Positions 7,656 to 16,224 of a stretch of 41,719 nucleotides of DNA are shown piece after piece. The DNA lies in assembly GCF_008017805.1 (NCBI RefSeq), contig NZ_VRTT01000066.1:1-41719 (forward strand), given 5' to 3'. Source of the DNA: Paenibacillus sp. N3.4. GTDB lineage: Bacteria > Bacillota > Bacilli > Paenibacillales > NBRC-103111. Under the pieces are notes generated by a model. That model saw only the letters and a program-made list of their open reading frames with translations, did not search any database and was not told the DNA's origin. Positions within the stretch are counted from its first letter, which is position 1. Each line of letters opens with the position of its first letter. The translations under genes were made by a program, and so were the position numbers.

Positions 7656-8537
7656 TTATATCGTCTCACTAATCCGCTCAATCAGCTGCATGATGAACTT
7701 ATCTGTCGTCGTGCATAAGAACATATCCTTTCGATATACAATACCAACCATTTTCTCAGGAACGGGATCTATGATCTGAATGCTGTGAATCTCGTCGTTT
7801 AAAATGCCCTTCACATAGGAATAGGGCAGAATAGCGCCGCACACATTGTGCTTAGCCATCTGCAGCAAAGACTCCAACGTGGAGAGCTCCAACACAGGCA
7901 GAAGTTCGCAATCAATGCGAGCGCAGCAATCCTCGATCATTTGCCGCACATAAAATTTCTTCTGCAGCATGGCAACCGGATATTGATTAAGCGCTGCTAA
8001 GCTGATGGTGTTTACTCCTGCAAGAGGATGCTGACTTGAAACAACTAACTGCAAACGTTCGTTGTAAAGCGGCGTTCGTTGAAGCTGCTCGTCTTCATCC
8101 GGCAGAAAAACGACGCCAATATCAAGCTGATTGCTCAGAAGCCCCTCTCTCGTCTCTTCGGTGGCCAATTCGGTAATAGACAGCTCTATTTTGGGATAAA
8201 GCTTGTAGAACGTTAGAATCGTCTCGGTTAGCAGATGATTGCCTGAGCAGCCAATACGCAATTTCCCGCGCTGCATCCCTCTAATTTCATTGATGGCCGC
8301 TTGTGCCTGATCCAGCTCGTGGAACATGTTTCTGCTATGTCTGTAAAGAATTTGTCCGGCTTCAGTAGTATGAATCTTTTTTCCGATACGCTGAAAAAGC
8401 GGCGTCCCAACGCTATGTTCCAGCAAGCGAACTTGCTGACTCAAGGTAGGTTGACTAATCCCGAGCTTTTCAGCCGCTTTGGTGAAATGCAGCTCATCAC
8501 AAACAGCTAGAAAATACGTTAGCAAGCGATGTTCCAT
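7656..8537 (-). CDS. LysR-family transcriptional regulator
   Basis: A 293-residue LysR regulator. The N-terminal winged HTH is standard (FTKAAEKLGISQPTLSQQVRLLE) and a periplasmic-binding-like effector domain follows (GKLRIGCSGNHL...DIGVVFLPDED). The layout resembles CynR/CysL-like members, but the effector is not evident. The ATG at 8537 has an AAGGGAG site seven bases upstream, better than the ATG at 8558. It diverges from the branched-chain aminotransferase at 8670, and a 21-bp palindrome lies between them, so it may control that gene and itself. Confidence 0.9.
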   Translation of the reverse strand: MEHRLLTYFLAVCDELHFTKAAEKLGISQPTLSQQVRLLEHSVGTPLFQRIGKKIHTTEAGQILYRHSRNMFHELDQAQAAINEIRGMQRGKLRIGCSGNHLLTETILTFYKLYPKIELSITELATEETREGLLSNQLDIGVVFLPDEDEQLQRTPLYNERLQLVVSSQHPLAGVNTISLAALNQYPVAMLQKKFYVRQMIEDCCARIDCELLPVLELSTLESLLQMAKHNVCGAILPYSYVKGILNDEIHSIQIIDPVPEKMVGIVYRKDMFLCTTTDKFIMQLIERISETI

Positions 8538-8553
8538 CTGGTGCTCCCTTGTC

Positions 8554-8574
8554 ATCATAGTTATTAACTATGAT
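8554..8574. promoter_or_regulatory. 21-bp perfect palindrome, probable LysR operator
   Basis: Arms atcatagtta and taactatgat are exact inverted repeats around a single T. LysR regulators bind T-N11-A dyads in the spacer between themselves and a divergent target, which is the setting here. The site lies just upstream of the LysR ATG, consistent with autorepression. Confidence 0.75.
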
Positions 8575-8593
8575 TTTAATTGTTAATTAGGAA

Positions 8594-8623
8594 TTGATCA
8601 ATGATGGTTATATTTTATATACT
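8594..8623 (+). promoter_or_regulatory. Likely promoter of the aminotransferase gene
   Basis: TTGATC (8594-8599), an 18-base spacer, and TATACT (8618-8623), followed by about 46 bases of leader before the ATG at 8670. The -35 box is 20 bases from the LysR palindrome. Confidence 0.55.
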
Positions 8624-8669
8624 AGTAGTTAAATCATTTCATTCGCGGTAGCGAGAGGCGGTAATCGAT

Positions 8670-9740
8670 ATGTATGGAACAATTCGTATAGAACAAAACC
8701 CACATGCGAAAGATAAGCCCTCTGTAGAGGATGGCCTCGGGTTTGGACGTTATTTCACTGATCATATGTTTGTCATGGATTATGCAGAAGGCCAAGGCTG
8801 GCACGATCCGCGCGTCGTTGCATATGGACCACTTACACTAGATCCTGCGGCGATGGTTTTTCATTATGGGCAGGCTGTGTTTGAAGGGTTGAAGGCTTTT
8901 CGCACAGAGCAAGATGAGATTTTGTTATTCCGGCCTGATCGTAACGCAGCAAGGTTAAACCGTTCCAGTGAACGACTGAACATACCTCCGATTGACGAGG
9001 CCTTCATGGTTCATGCCGTTCAAACGCTTGTTCGTCATGATGCGGATTGGGTGCCCTCGGCAGCAGGTTCTTCGCTCTATATTCGTCCCTTCATTATCGC
9101 TACCGAAGCCATGTTAGGCGTTAGACCGTCAGCACAGTATACGTTCGCTATCTTACTCTCTCCTGTAGGCGCTTACTATGAGGAAGGGCTTCAGCCGATT
9201 AATATTCTTGTTGAAAGCCATTATGCTCGCGCCGTTCCCGGTGGGGTTGGCAATGCCAAAGCAGCCGGCAATTACGCAGCGAGTCTTAAAGCGCAAATGA
9301 TTGCCAAAAAACATAACTGCGCTCAAGTCCTCTGGCTGGACGGGGTTCATAAAACATACTTGGAAGAAGTCGGAAGCATGAACGTTTTTATTAATATTAA
9401 CGGAGAAATTGTGACTCCCAGCTTGAGCGGCAGTATTCTCGATGGCATTACCCGCAGCAGCGTTATACAGTTGTTGCAGGATTGGGGCGTTCCGATCTCC
9501 GAACGGAAAATATCCATCGAAGAGATTGTTGCCGCTTATGAGAATGGCACCCTTCTGGAAGCATTCGGTACGGGTACCGCGGCTGTTATTTCGCCGATCG
9601 GCAAACTCGTTTGGCAAGGAAAAGAGTTGGTCATGCATCAAGGAGGAATTGGAGAAATTACTTCTAGGATGTATGAGGCCATTACCGGCATACAAACAGG
9701 AAAAATCGAGGATGTTCATCACTGGATGCTGCCCTGCTAA
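8670..9740 (+). CDS. ilvE: Branched-chain amino acid aminotransferase
   Basis: A 356-residue class IV PLP aminotransferase that interconverts Leu/Ile/Val and their 2-oxo acids with glutamate/2-oxoglutarate. The fold-type IV signatures are intact: HYGQAVFEGLKAFR near the N-terminus, RPFIIAT, the PLP lysine at about Lys197 in GNAKAAGNYAAS, LWLDGVHKTYLEEVGSMNVF and GTGTAAVISPIG. The length and the layout match the eukaryote-like/BCAT type II group seen in many Firmicutes. Its upstream LysR gene and palindrome suggest effector-dependent control. No clear terminator follows directly; the nearest is at 10577-10617. Confidence 0.93.
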   Translation: MYGTIRIEQNPHAKDKPSVEDGLGFGRYFTDHMFVMDYAEGQGWHDPRVVAYGPLTLDPAAMVFHYGQAVFEGLKAFRTEQDEILLFRPDRNAARLNRSSERLNIPPIDEAFMVHAVQTLVRHDADWVPSAAGSSLYIRPFIIATEAMLGVRPSAQYTFAILLSPVGAYYEEGLQPINILVESHYARAVPGGVGNAKAAGNYAASLKAQMIAKKHNCAQVLWLDGVHKTYLEEVGSMNVFININGEIVTPSLSGSILDGITRSSVIQLLQDWGVPISERKISIEEIVAAYENGTLLEAFGTGTAAVISPIGKLVWQGKELVMHQGGIGEITSRMYEAITGIQTGKIEDVHHWMLPC

Positions 9741-10576
9741 CCGACCAAGCCCTCGCAGCTTTTGGCGGCTTACGTGAACGAAGAGGTCGTCTAGAGCGGG
9801 GAGAACGGGATGCCGCAAAATTATTTTGCCGCAACATAGGGTGACCACTCCGAGGTCCATTCGACGACTTGCATCCGGAATTTGAAGTATACGATTGGTG
9901 AGATTCGAAATCCTCTCCGATCAACTTGAAAAGTATGATGGAGCGAGAAGTCATTCGCCTTGCCTGCACAATCACCCGTCCGCTGTGCCTCATAGATATA
10001 GCAATTCACTTAAACATCAACCATCGTACCGCTGTCTGAACATTGCAACGAACGTGGTGATCCTGGGCGTGCGATGTGTCACCGCCGCATCGCGGCTGTC
10101 AAACCATTGCAATTACTCTGCGCTAAGGGCTGGTTTTCTCCTATGACCGGCGCGAAAAGCAAACACGTTGTGCGATATAAGCTTGGGCGAAGTGCGATGC
10201 AGCGACTATAGTTGAAGAAAACCTGCAATTGTACATTTTTAAATAACGCCATGTATCCAGCAGCTTATTATTCATGCGAAAATACATTTTCTCATTCACC
10301 CATCTCAAATTAGGACAATAAAGAAGCGAAATACCTGCAGATTTGCAAGATTTCCCTACTTAAAGACAATTACAGTCGAAAATAACTGCACGCTTACAGT
10401 TTAAGAGCAGCGCTGAACTAAAAAGCAGCATGCATTAACCCACAGAGGCCACTGATTTAAATCTCAGAAGAGCCTGAACGAAGAATCGTTTGAAAGTTAG
10501 TGTGAACTTCAATTTCGATCAGTTGCGCAGGCCATTTACGAATGATCTTTCATGTGATACGAAAAGATAACGAAAA
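9741..10576. other. Gene-free interval with degenerate sequence
   Basis: About 840 bases without a credible gene. The ORFs present lack ribosome sites and family features. The part from 9741 to 10200 is fairly GC-rich and could be remnants of a lost gene, but no frame gives a recognisable protein. The part from 10214 to 10402 carries three degenerate copies of a short repeat, listed separately. Confidence 0.5.
10214..10402. repeat. Three degenerate copies of a CCTGCA-N-TTGCA-TTT-type repeat
   Basis: Similar stretches occur near 10214 (aaaacctgcaattgtacatt), 10329 (aaatacctgcagatttgcaa) and 10378 (gaaaataactgcacgcttac). Each has an A-rich start, a C-TGCA core, an imperfect TTGCA/TTACA partner and then a T-run, so each can form a small hairpin. 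Spacing is irregular (about 115 and 49 bases). This looks like a dispersed intergenic repeat family. Confidence 0.45.
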
Positions 10577-10617
10577 AACCGTTAAAAGCCATTTTACAGG
10601 CTAAAAACGGTCCTTTT
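10577..10617 (+). terminator. Bidirectional terminator
   Basis: Arms aaccgtt and aacggt enclose an inner agcc/ggct pairing; an A-run precedes and a T-run follows. Facing genes are ilvE (far upstream) and the YkvA-like gene at 10678, whose transcript could end here on the minus strand. Confidence 0.8.
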
Positions 10618-10677
10618 TCATCTTAGAAAAACGTCTATAAGACTCTATCAGTAGCCTCGCTAATTGCTGGGCTTTTT

Positions 10678-11109
10678 TTATTTTTTCTCTAGCTCCACCT
10701 TTAGAGATTCGTTCTTTTTCACCAAAAGCTGTCCGTCAATATCGAGAATGTCGCGGCTGCTAACCCCATTGGCCCCAAATAAATCCTGTAGTTTCTTCTT
10801 CGCCTTCATCTTCACATCATCATCGATACTCTTTGCAACGGCCACCAATGCGAGTCCAAGGACACTAAAATCGTCCACATAACCAATGATAGGCAAAAAA
10901 TCAGGAATTACATCAAATGGTAAAATGAGATAACCTAGCGCACCATAAATTTGAACTTTGGCTTTAAGGGGTGTTTTCGGGCTATCCAAGGCATAAAACA
11001 GCAGCAGTCCAGTGTAAATGACCTTACTTCCTGCCTTTTTGGCGCCTTTGGTAAGCTTTGACCAAAATCCGTCTGTCGAGAAATATTTTTCATATTTGGT
11101 AGTGTTCAT
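10678..11109 (-). CDS. YkvA/DUF1232-family membrane protein
   Basis: A 143-residue protein with the DUF1232 signature in its middle: YGALGYLILPFDVIPDFLPIIGYVDD, followed by a hydrophobic helix (FSVLGLALVAVAKSI). The N-terminus is basic (KLTKGAKKAG) and the C-terminus is charged (LVKKNESLKVELEKK). The function of the family is unknown; members are small membrane-associated proteins. It is a single gene ending about 60 bases before the terminator at 10577-10617. Confidence 0.88.
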   Translation of the reverse strand: MNTTKYEKYFSTDGFWSKLTKGAKKAGSKVIYTGLLLFYALDSPKTPLKAKVQIYGALGYLILPFDVIPDFLPIIGYVDDFSVLGLALVAVAKSIDDDVKMKAKKKLQDLFGANGVSSRDILDIDGQLLVKKNESLKVELEKK

Positions 11110-11294
11110 TGATTATCACTCACTCCCATGCCATTTTTGTTTATATGCCAAATAGACCCTGTTTTCAGTATACCATGCCTAAGGTTAAGCTCTTCCACAT
11201 ATATTACCCATGTATAAGTGAAATAAAGCACCTCTGGCACAGCCAGATGGCGTAGATGACGGGTCATGAATGACATAGTCGGCTAGCGCACCCT

Positions 11295-11331
11295 CTCAAA
11301 AAAAGACAGCCACCCAGAAGGATGACTGTCC
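11295..11331 (-). terminator. Terminator of the agu operon
   Basis: On the minus strand, arms gacagtcatcc and gggtggctgtc are followed by seven Ts. It begins about seven bases after the aguB stop codon. Confidence 0.9.
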
Positions 11332-11337
11332 AATTCC

Positions 11338-12222
11338 TTAAAATACTTGATTGCCATCATAAGTGGCAATGGCCTTGTAGAGATCCGGACGGCGATCACG
11401 GAAAATGCCCCACTCAATACGCTGAATTTCCAGCAGATCCAGATCAAACTCAGCGACGAGCACCGTTTCTTCGGAACGTCCAGCTTCCACTATCTTGTTC
11501 CCCTGCGGGCCTGCAATAAAGGATGAACCGTAGAAGTTGATACTCGATTCTTCATCTTCTTCTTTCCCAATCCGATTGGACGCGATAACCGGCATTAAGT
11601 TTGCCGCGGCATGGCCGAGCATACACATTTGCCAGTGATCCTTCGAATCGATGTTGCCATCCTGCGGCTCAGAACCGATGGCAGTCGGGTAGAACAACAG
11701 TTCCGCCCCCATCAAAGCCATGCATCTTGCTGCCTCCGGGTACCACTGATCCCAACATACGCCTACGCCAATTTTGGCGTAACGCGTTTTCCATACTTTA
11801 AAGCCAGTATCCCCAGGATTAAAGTAAAACTTCTCCTCATACCCAGGGCCGTCCGGGATATGACTTTTGCGGTAAAGGCCAAGCACCTCGCCGTCAGCGT
11901 CAATCACGGCAAGCGAGTTGTAGCGAGCGTAGTTCTTTTTCTCGTAAAAGCTGATAGGCAGTACGACCTGAAGCTCTTTGGCAATTTCGCGGAAATGATT
12001 GACCGCTTTATTGTTCTCTAACTCAGTCGCATAGCGGTAATAGTCGGATTTCTCCTTTTGACAGAAGTAAGGCGTCTCGAACAGCTCTTGGATTAAAATA
12101 ATTTGTGCGCCTTTGGCAGCCGCTTCACGTACCAACGCTTCTGCTTTGCGAATGTTTTCATCTATATCGGCAGAGCAGCTCATTTGGGTCGCTGCTACTT
12201 TTACATTTCTCAATCGACTCAC
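11338..12222 (-). CDS. aguB: N-carbamoylputrescine amidase
   Basis: A 294-residue nitrilase-superfamily hydrolase that converts N-carbamoylputrescine to putrescine, CO2 and ammonia, the last step of the agmatine route. The Glu-Lys-Cys triad is visible: Glu46 (LIQELFETPYF), Lys119 (YRKSHIPDGPGYEEKFYF) and Cys156 (GVGVCWDQWYPEAAR). The HIPDGPGYEEKFYF stretch is typical of AguB rather than general nitrilases. It follows aguA by six bases, so the two form an operon closed by the terminator at 11295-11331. Confidence 0.95.
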   Translation of the reverse strand: MSRLRNVKVAATQMSCSADIDENIRKAEALVREAAAKGAQIILIQELFETPYFCQKEKSDYYRYATELENNKAVNHFREIAKELQVVLPISFYEKKNYARYNSLAVIDADGEVLGLYRKSHIPDGPGYEEKFYFNPGDTGFKVWKTRYAKIGVGVCWDQWYPEAARCMALMGAELLFYPTAIGSEPQDGNIDSKDHWQMCMLGHAAANLMPVIASNRIGKEEDEESSINFYGSSFIAGPQGNKIVEAGRSEETVLVAEFDLDLLEIQRIEWGIFRDRRPDLYKAIATYDGNQVF

Positions 12223-12228
12223 CCTTTC

Positions 12229-13266
12229 TTACTTGCTCGCTGGCATTTGTTGTGTCGTGCAGTGGACGTTTCCGCCCTCTTTAATAATCGACATGCCGTT
12301 AATCGTCCGAATTCGACGATCTGGGAAAGCAGCGCTCAATACTTGCTCCGCTTTACGATCCGTTTCTTCCGCGGTACCGCCAAAAATCGGCAAAATAATG
12401 CCGCCATTCACAAAATAAAAGTTCAAATAGCTCAACGTCAGACGCTGATCTTCAAAGAAGGTTAACGGCGGTTGTTCGATCTGAATAATCTCGAAAGCGC
12501 GTCCCTTCGCATCTGTCGCCTCGCGTAAAATCTGCAAATTTTCCTGCGTAATCGCGTAGTTAGCATCCTCGGGATCGTTGCAAACCTGGATAATCACCTT
12601 GCCTGGAGCGGCAAAGCAAGCGATATTATCCACATGACCGTCTGTTTCATCACCATCTAGTCCTTTATTCAGCCAGATGATTTTTTCGACGTTAACGAAA
12701 CTTTTGACATGCTCTTCAATTTGTTCCCGGCTCAGCTCCGGATTGCGGTTCGTGTTCAAAAGGCATTCCTCGGTGGTCAGCAGCGTACCTTCGCCATCCA
12801 CGTGGATAGAACCGCCTTCCATGACCAAGGGTGCATCAAAGCGTTTGACACGGTGATGCTCCAAAATTTGTGGGGCTACTTGATCATCCAGATCCCACGG
12901 GGCATATTTGCCTCCCCATGCGTTGAACTTCCAATTGACAGCTGCGATTTCCTGCGCCTCATTCAACAGAAAAGTCGGTCCGTTATCGCGAAACCAAGCA
13001 TCATTATGCGGGATGGTTAAAAACTCGACATTCGGTTCTTCGAAAAGAGCCTTCACTTGCTCGGCATCCTCAGGATTCACGATCACGGTCACGGGTTCAA
13101 ATTCAGCAATTGCCTTCGCTAGATCGGCATAACCTTTCGTCACTACGGCATGATCTTCCGGATAAACCATCGACGCTTGAACCGGCCAAGAAATGAAGGT
13201 ACGCTCATGAGTTGTCCACTCTGCGGGCATTGTATAGTGTAATTCTTTAGGTTTCATCTCATCCAT
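12229..13266 (-). CDS. aguA: Agmatine deiminase
   Basis: A 345-residue guanidine-modifying enzyme that turns agmatine into N-carbamoylputrescine and ammonia. Family features: PAEWTTHERTFISWP at the N-terminus, NDAWFRDNGPTF, the GLDGDETDGHVDN metal- or substrate-side loop, and the catalytic cysteine near the C-terminus (about Cys336 in EGGNVHCTTQQMP). Two in-frame ATGs, at 13266 and nine bases later, have only weak ribosome sites. Together with aguB it supplies putrescine from arginine-derived agmatine. No arginine decarboxylase is in the window. Confidence 0.95.
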   Translation of the reverse strand: MDEMKPKELHYTMPAEWTTHERTFISWPVQASMVYPEDHAVVTKGYADLAKAIAEFEPVTVIVNPEDAEQVKALFEEPNVEFLTIPHNDAWFRDNGPTFLLNEAQEIAAVNWKFNAWGGKYAPWDLDDQVAPQILEHHRVKRFDAPLVMEGGSIHVDGEGTLLTTEECLLNTNRNPELSREQIEEHVKSFVNVEKIIWLNKGLDGDETDGHVDNIACFAAPGKVIIQVCNDPEDANYAITQENLQILREATDAKGRAFEIIQIEQPPLTFFEDQRLTLSYLNFYFVNGGIILPIFGGTAEETDRKAEQVLSAAFPDRRIRTINGMSIIKEGGNVHCTTQQMPASK

Positions 13267-13375
13267 CTCACTTTATATATAAATTTGTTGGTTGCAGCTA
13301 GGATGCGTTCATGGACGCAAATTGTACCGTCTTTCATCATAACCCAAAAGGAGCTTAGGCTCAATGTCAATGGCA

Positions 13376-13424
13376 TGAAAAAACGGATAAAGCTGCTCAC
13401 GCCAGCTTTACCCGTTTTTCTTTT
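13376..13424 (-). terminator. Strong bidirectional terminator overlapping the phosphoesterase 3' end
   Basis: Arms aaaacgg-a-taaagctg and cagcttta-c-ccgtttt form a 16-pair stem with a short loop, with T-runs on both sides. The TAA stop of the phosphoesterase lies inside the stem, so its last residues (GKKKNG) are encoded by the terminator itself. Confidence 0.85.
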
Positions 13425-14145
13425 TTCCGCGATATTGACCTGTCCGCAATTCCAAGATATAAGCCTCAAGATCAGGCATTTGCTCATCCTTGGCTTGCTG
13501 TACAGCCCGTTCAATGTCATAAGGCACTCGCACGTGTTGAATGCTAAATGCCGCAGCCTGCTTACTCATATAATGCCCCTCAAGAATGGCATAGGAGGCT
13601 TGCGTCATATCAAGAGGATTGCCTACGCTGCCGGTGTTGAACAACAGCTTGCTTTTTAAAATCTGCAAATAGGCGTTATGAACGTCACCATAACCCGCCA
13701 CATCGGCTTGACCTATCTCTGTGCAGGAATCCGAAGCATCAAACATCGACAACCGTGTTTCCATCGAATCCCATGGCTGAATACGTTCATAGACACTTCT
13801 AGGAGAAGCATGAAACAGCCTTACAAACTTTCCACTCATCCAAAACTCGAAGCTAAACGGCAAACCTTTCAAGTAATCTATACGCGCTCTGCCAAGCCTC
13901 GCCTGATGCCATAGCAGAACAGAATCGTTCGTCGGATTCCCAATAAAATCATCCCAGTTGCCCATGATGACAACTTCACATGAATCCCGCACGAGATCGA
14001 CAATAAGATCCGAATGCGGACCTTTTCCTACTGAATCCCCGAGGCAAAAGATACGTGTTACGTGACGCTGTCGTATATCCTCCATAACCGCCTCATAAGC
14101 AGGCATATTTCCATGGATATCTGAAATAATAGCTAGCTTCTCCAT
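13408..14145 (-). CDS. Calcineurin-like metallophosphoesterase (YfcE/MJ0936-like)
   Basis: A 245-residue metallophosphoesterase. The metal-ligand motifs are in order: SDIHGN (8-13), GDSVGKGP, GNWDD (the GNHD equivalent), a histidine in RLFHASP, GYGDVH in place of the usual GHTH, and NTGSVGNP. Substrate cannot be read from sequence. It lies 16 bases after the DHODH-membrane fusion on the same strand, so they are probably co-transcribed. Its ribosome site is weak, suggesting some coupling to the upstream gene. The gene ends within the terminator at 13376-13424. Confidence 0.88.
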   Translation of the reverse strand: MEKLAIISDIHGNMPAYEAVMEDIRQRHVTRIFCLGDSVGKGPHSDLIVDLVRDSCEVVIMGNWDDFIGNPTNDSVLLWHQARLGRARIDYLKGLPFSFEFWMSGKFVRLFHASPRSVYERIQPWDSMETRLSMFDASDSCTEIGQADVAGYGDVHNAYLQILKSKLLFNTGSVGNPLDMTQASYAILEGHYMSKQAAAFSIQHVRVPYDIERAVQQAKDEQMPDLEAYILELRTGQYRGKKKNG

Positions 14146-14161
14146 TAACCTGTACCTGCCT

Positions 14162-16129
14162 TTATGTTAAAAGTTCCTTCTTAGCTTGATGGCTGCCCTG
14201 TCCGCTCGCGCGAAGCACCAGAAACGGGTGCATTAAGTAAAGCCCAGCCACATACAGCATACCAGCGACATACACGGGAAGCAGATGGACAAAATCAGTA
14301 TAACCGATGTGAAAATGAACCAACAGTCCCGCAGCAAACCCTGGCAATCCACCCCAAAGGAATGTCCACCATAACCAGCTTTCCCCTTGGTTTACCCCCC
14401 ACAATGCAGAAGCAACAATCGCTATCGCCAACGAAAAAAGAGCTCCGCCGAAGCCTGCGCGGTCATGTGCGATAAGAGGAAGGATACGATCACTCCAAGC
14501 CGAGAGCTGTTCCGTCGCCACTCCCAAATACGTTAAGTCAGAGGCTACAAAAACGGTTGTGATGCCGACTAAAGATATGATTACTCCCCCAACAGCCAAA
14601 CCAAACCCTAATATAACGAAGCAGCACTGTCCCCATTGCGCTCTTCGCCAAATTGTATCATTGCGCAGGCTGGGCGGCTTTCGTGAGGGACGATCTCTCA
14701 GCCCCCGCAAGGTCAGCAGCAGCATGGGCAGTAAAATAACGGCTACCACTGCGTGAAGAGGATCGAAATAACCATGACCCAAATAAAGAAAAAAGCTGCT
14801 GAACCCCACTGCACATGAAGTTAATACGGCAGTACGCGCCCAATGCAAACCTAAGCGAAGACCATGGCGAGCTAATTGATTATAAAAGATACCAATAGAA
14901 ACCATCGTCCCGGCTAAGGTCATACGGTCATGCGACATGAAATGAATAATATGCCCATTAAAACGATTTATGACACTTCGATTCATTCGAAGAAAGGTTT
15001 CATCGTAGGGTAAAAGAACGCTCGTTGATGCGATGAGCAAAGCCAGCACGCCACCGATCATCATGCCGATGCCAAGCAAGCTCATCCAGCCCCAATTCGC
15101 CCAGAAGGATGGCGCTTTCGGCTCTTCCGTATTCCGGATGCGTTCATATAGGATCGCATCGTTGATTCGCTTCGGCAGGCCGGGGCCGGCGTAGACCAAA
15201 CCGCTGTGCAGTTGGACGCTATTGGCTCCGGCTTCCAATAGCTCCAGCGCGTCCTGCGGCTGATGAACGCCGCCAGCCGCAACAATGGCACTGCGCTCGC
15301 CGAGCGTCTCGCGCAGCAAGCGAACCCGGCTCAGCTGGGCGCTGAGCGCATCCGCACCGCCGACGCGAATGCGGCGGGTGCCCTCCTCGCTCAGCGCTTC
15401 GCCGACGACGACACCGCTCCAGCTGTCCAGCTGGGCGTCGTCCACAAGCTCACGCAGCATCCCGATGGGATAATGCTGCGGCAGGTAAAGCAGCAGCGGC
15501 TTCCCCGGGGCCGCTGCCGCTGCTAATCGGCGTACCTCCGAGAGGTACGCCACAGCCTCATCCGATGGCCAGCCTTCGGCGAGGCCATCGATGTAGAACC
15601 CCGCCGCGTACGGCGCTAGCTTCGAGAGCAGCTCCTGCTGCTCAAGCAGCGCCTCGCGCGGCGAGCTGCCCGGCATCGGCCGCAGCCGCACGAAGTGCGG
15701 CAGGCGATGCCCCGTTCCCTTGCGTAGGCGCGTGGCAATTGCGTCCGCGCCATCATTGGAGTAGCCATCGGGGTAGACGATGGCCTCATGCTCCAATTCC
15801 CTTAGAATCGGCTCATCACTTCTCACCTCACGGACCGTGACAGGTCCGATTTCGATGAAGCCGATCCCGAATTGCGCGATTGCTTTGTGTGCGACGCCAT
15901 GCAGGTCGAGTGACCCGCTAAGTCCAATTGGGCACGTGATTGGCACACCGGCCAGCTCATCTTCCAAGATGGGCGACAGCTCCATATGCCCCATTGTTTT
16001 GATCACGAGCGTGCCTCCGGGAATACGGCTTAAACCGCCTATGGCCCCGAGAGTAAGATCCCGTGCGATGCGTCCTGGCAAACCAAAAAGTAAAGGCCGA
16101 AATATACCGTGATAAGACCAGTCAGGCAT
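14162..16129 (-). CDS. DHODH-like domain fused to a duplicated polytopic membrane domain
   Basis: A 655-residue protein. Residues 1-330 follow class 2 dihydroorotate dehydrogenase order: LTLGAIGGLSR, GPVTVREV, GYSNDGADAIATRL (121-135), and the FMN phosphate site AAGGVHQPQDALELLEAGA (284-302) then VQLHSGLVYAGPGL. The catalytic-serine region (NVSSPN in real enzymes) reads AAGFYIDGLAEGW, and the usual LVKLAPD lysine segment reads LLLYLPQ, so true DHODH activity is doubtful. Residues 350-640 hold about eight membrane helices in two similar halves: HDR at 400-402 and 555-557, and GYxDxxH at 453-459 and 609-615. I start at the ATG at 16129 because AGGAG lies seven bases before it. It heads an operon with the phosphoesterase and diverges from hmp. 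Confidence 0.85.
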   Translation of the reverse strand: MPDWSYHGIFRPLLFGLPGRIARDLTLGAIGGLSRIPGGTLVIKTMGHMELSPILEDELAGVPITCPIGLSGSLDLHGVAHKAIAQFGIGFIEIGPVTVREVRSDEPILRELEHEAIVYPDGYSNDGADAIATRLRKGTGHRLPHFVRLRPMPGSSPREALLEQQELLSKLAPYAAGFYIDGLAEGWPSDEAVAYLSEVRRLAAAAAPGKPLLLYLPQHYPIGMLRELVDDAQLDSWSGVVVGEALSEEGTRRIRVGGADALSAQLSRVRLLRETLGERSAIVAAGGVHQPQDALELLEAGANSVQLHSGLVYAGPGLPKRINDAILYERIRNTEEPKAPSFWANWGWMSLLGIGMMIGGVLALLIASTSVLLPYDETFLRMNRSVINRFNGHIIHFMSHDRMTLAGTMVSIGIFYNQLARHGLRLGLHWARTAVLTSCAVGFSSFFLYLGHGYFDPLHAVVAVILLPMLLLTLRGLRDRPSRKPPSLRNDTIWRRAQWGQCCFVILGFGLAVGGVIISLVGITTVFVASDLTYLGVATEQLSAWSDRILPLIAHDRAGFGGALFSLAIAIVASALWGVNQGESWLWWTFLWGGLPGFAAGLLVHFHIGYTDFVHLLPVYVAGMLYVAGLYLMHPFLVLRASGQGSHQAKKELLT

Positions 16130-16172
16130 GCAAACGCTCCTGTTCAATGAAAATGGAAATTTCTTCATTCTA

Positions 16173-16201
16173 GTATAACGCTTAATCATCAAGGTGGGAA
16201 C
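16173..16201 (-). promoter_or_regulatory. Possible promoter of the DHODH-membrane fusion
   Basis: On the minus strand: TTCCCA (16196-16201), a 17-base spacer and TATACT (16173-16178). The -35 box matches the consensus at four of six positions. Confidence 0.45.
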
Positions 16202-16224
16202 CGTCACAGATTGTTGGTTTTTCC

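Noticed and set aside
9153..9860. 235-residue minus-strand ORF opposite ilvE
   Set aside because: It is the antisense shadow of the strongly supported ilvE gene.
9895..10146. 83-residue plus-strand ORF after ilvE
   Set aside because: No ribosome site and no recognisable protein features; the region looks noncoding.
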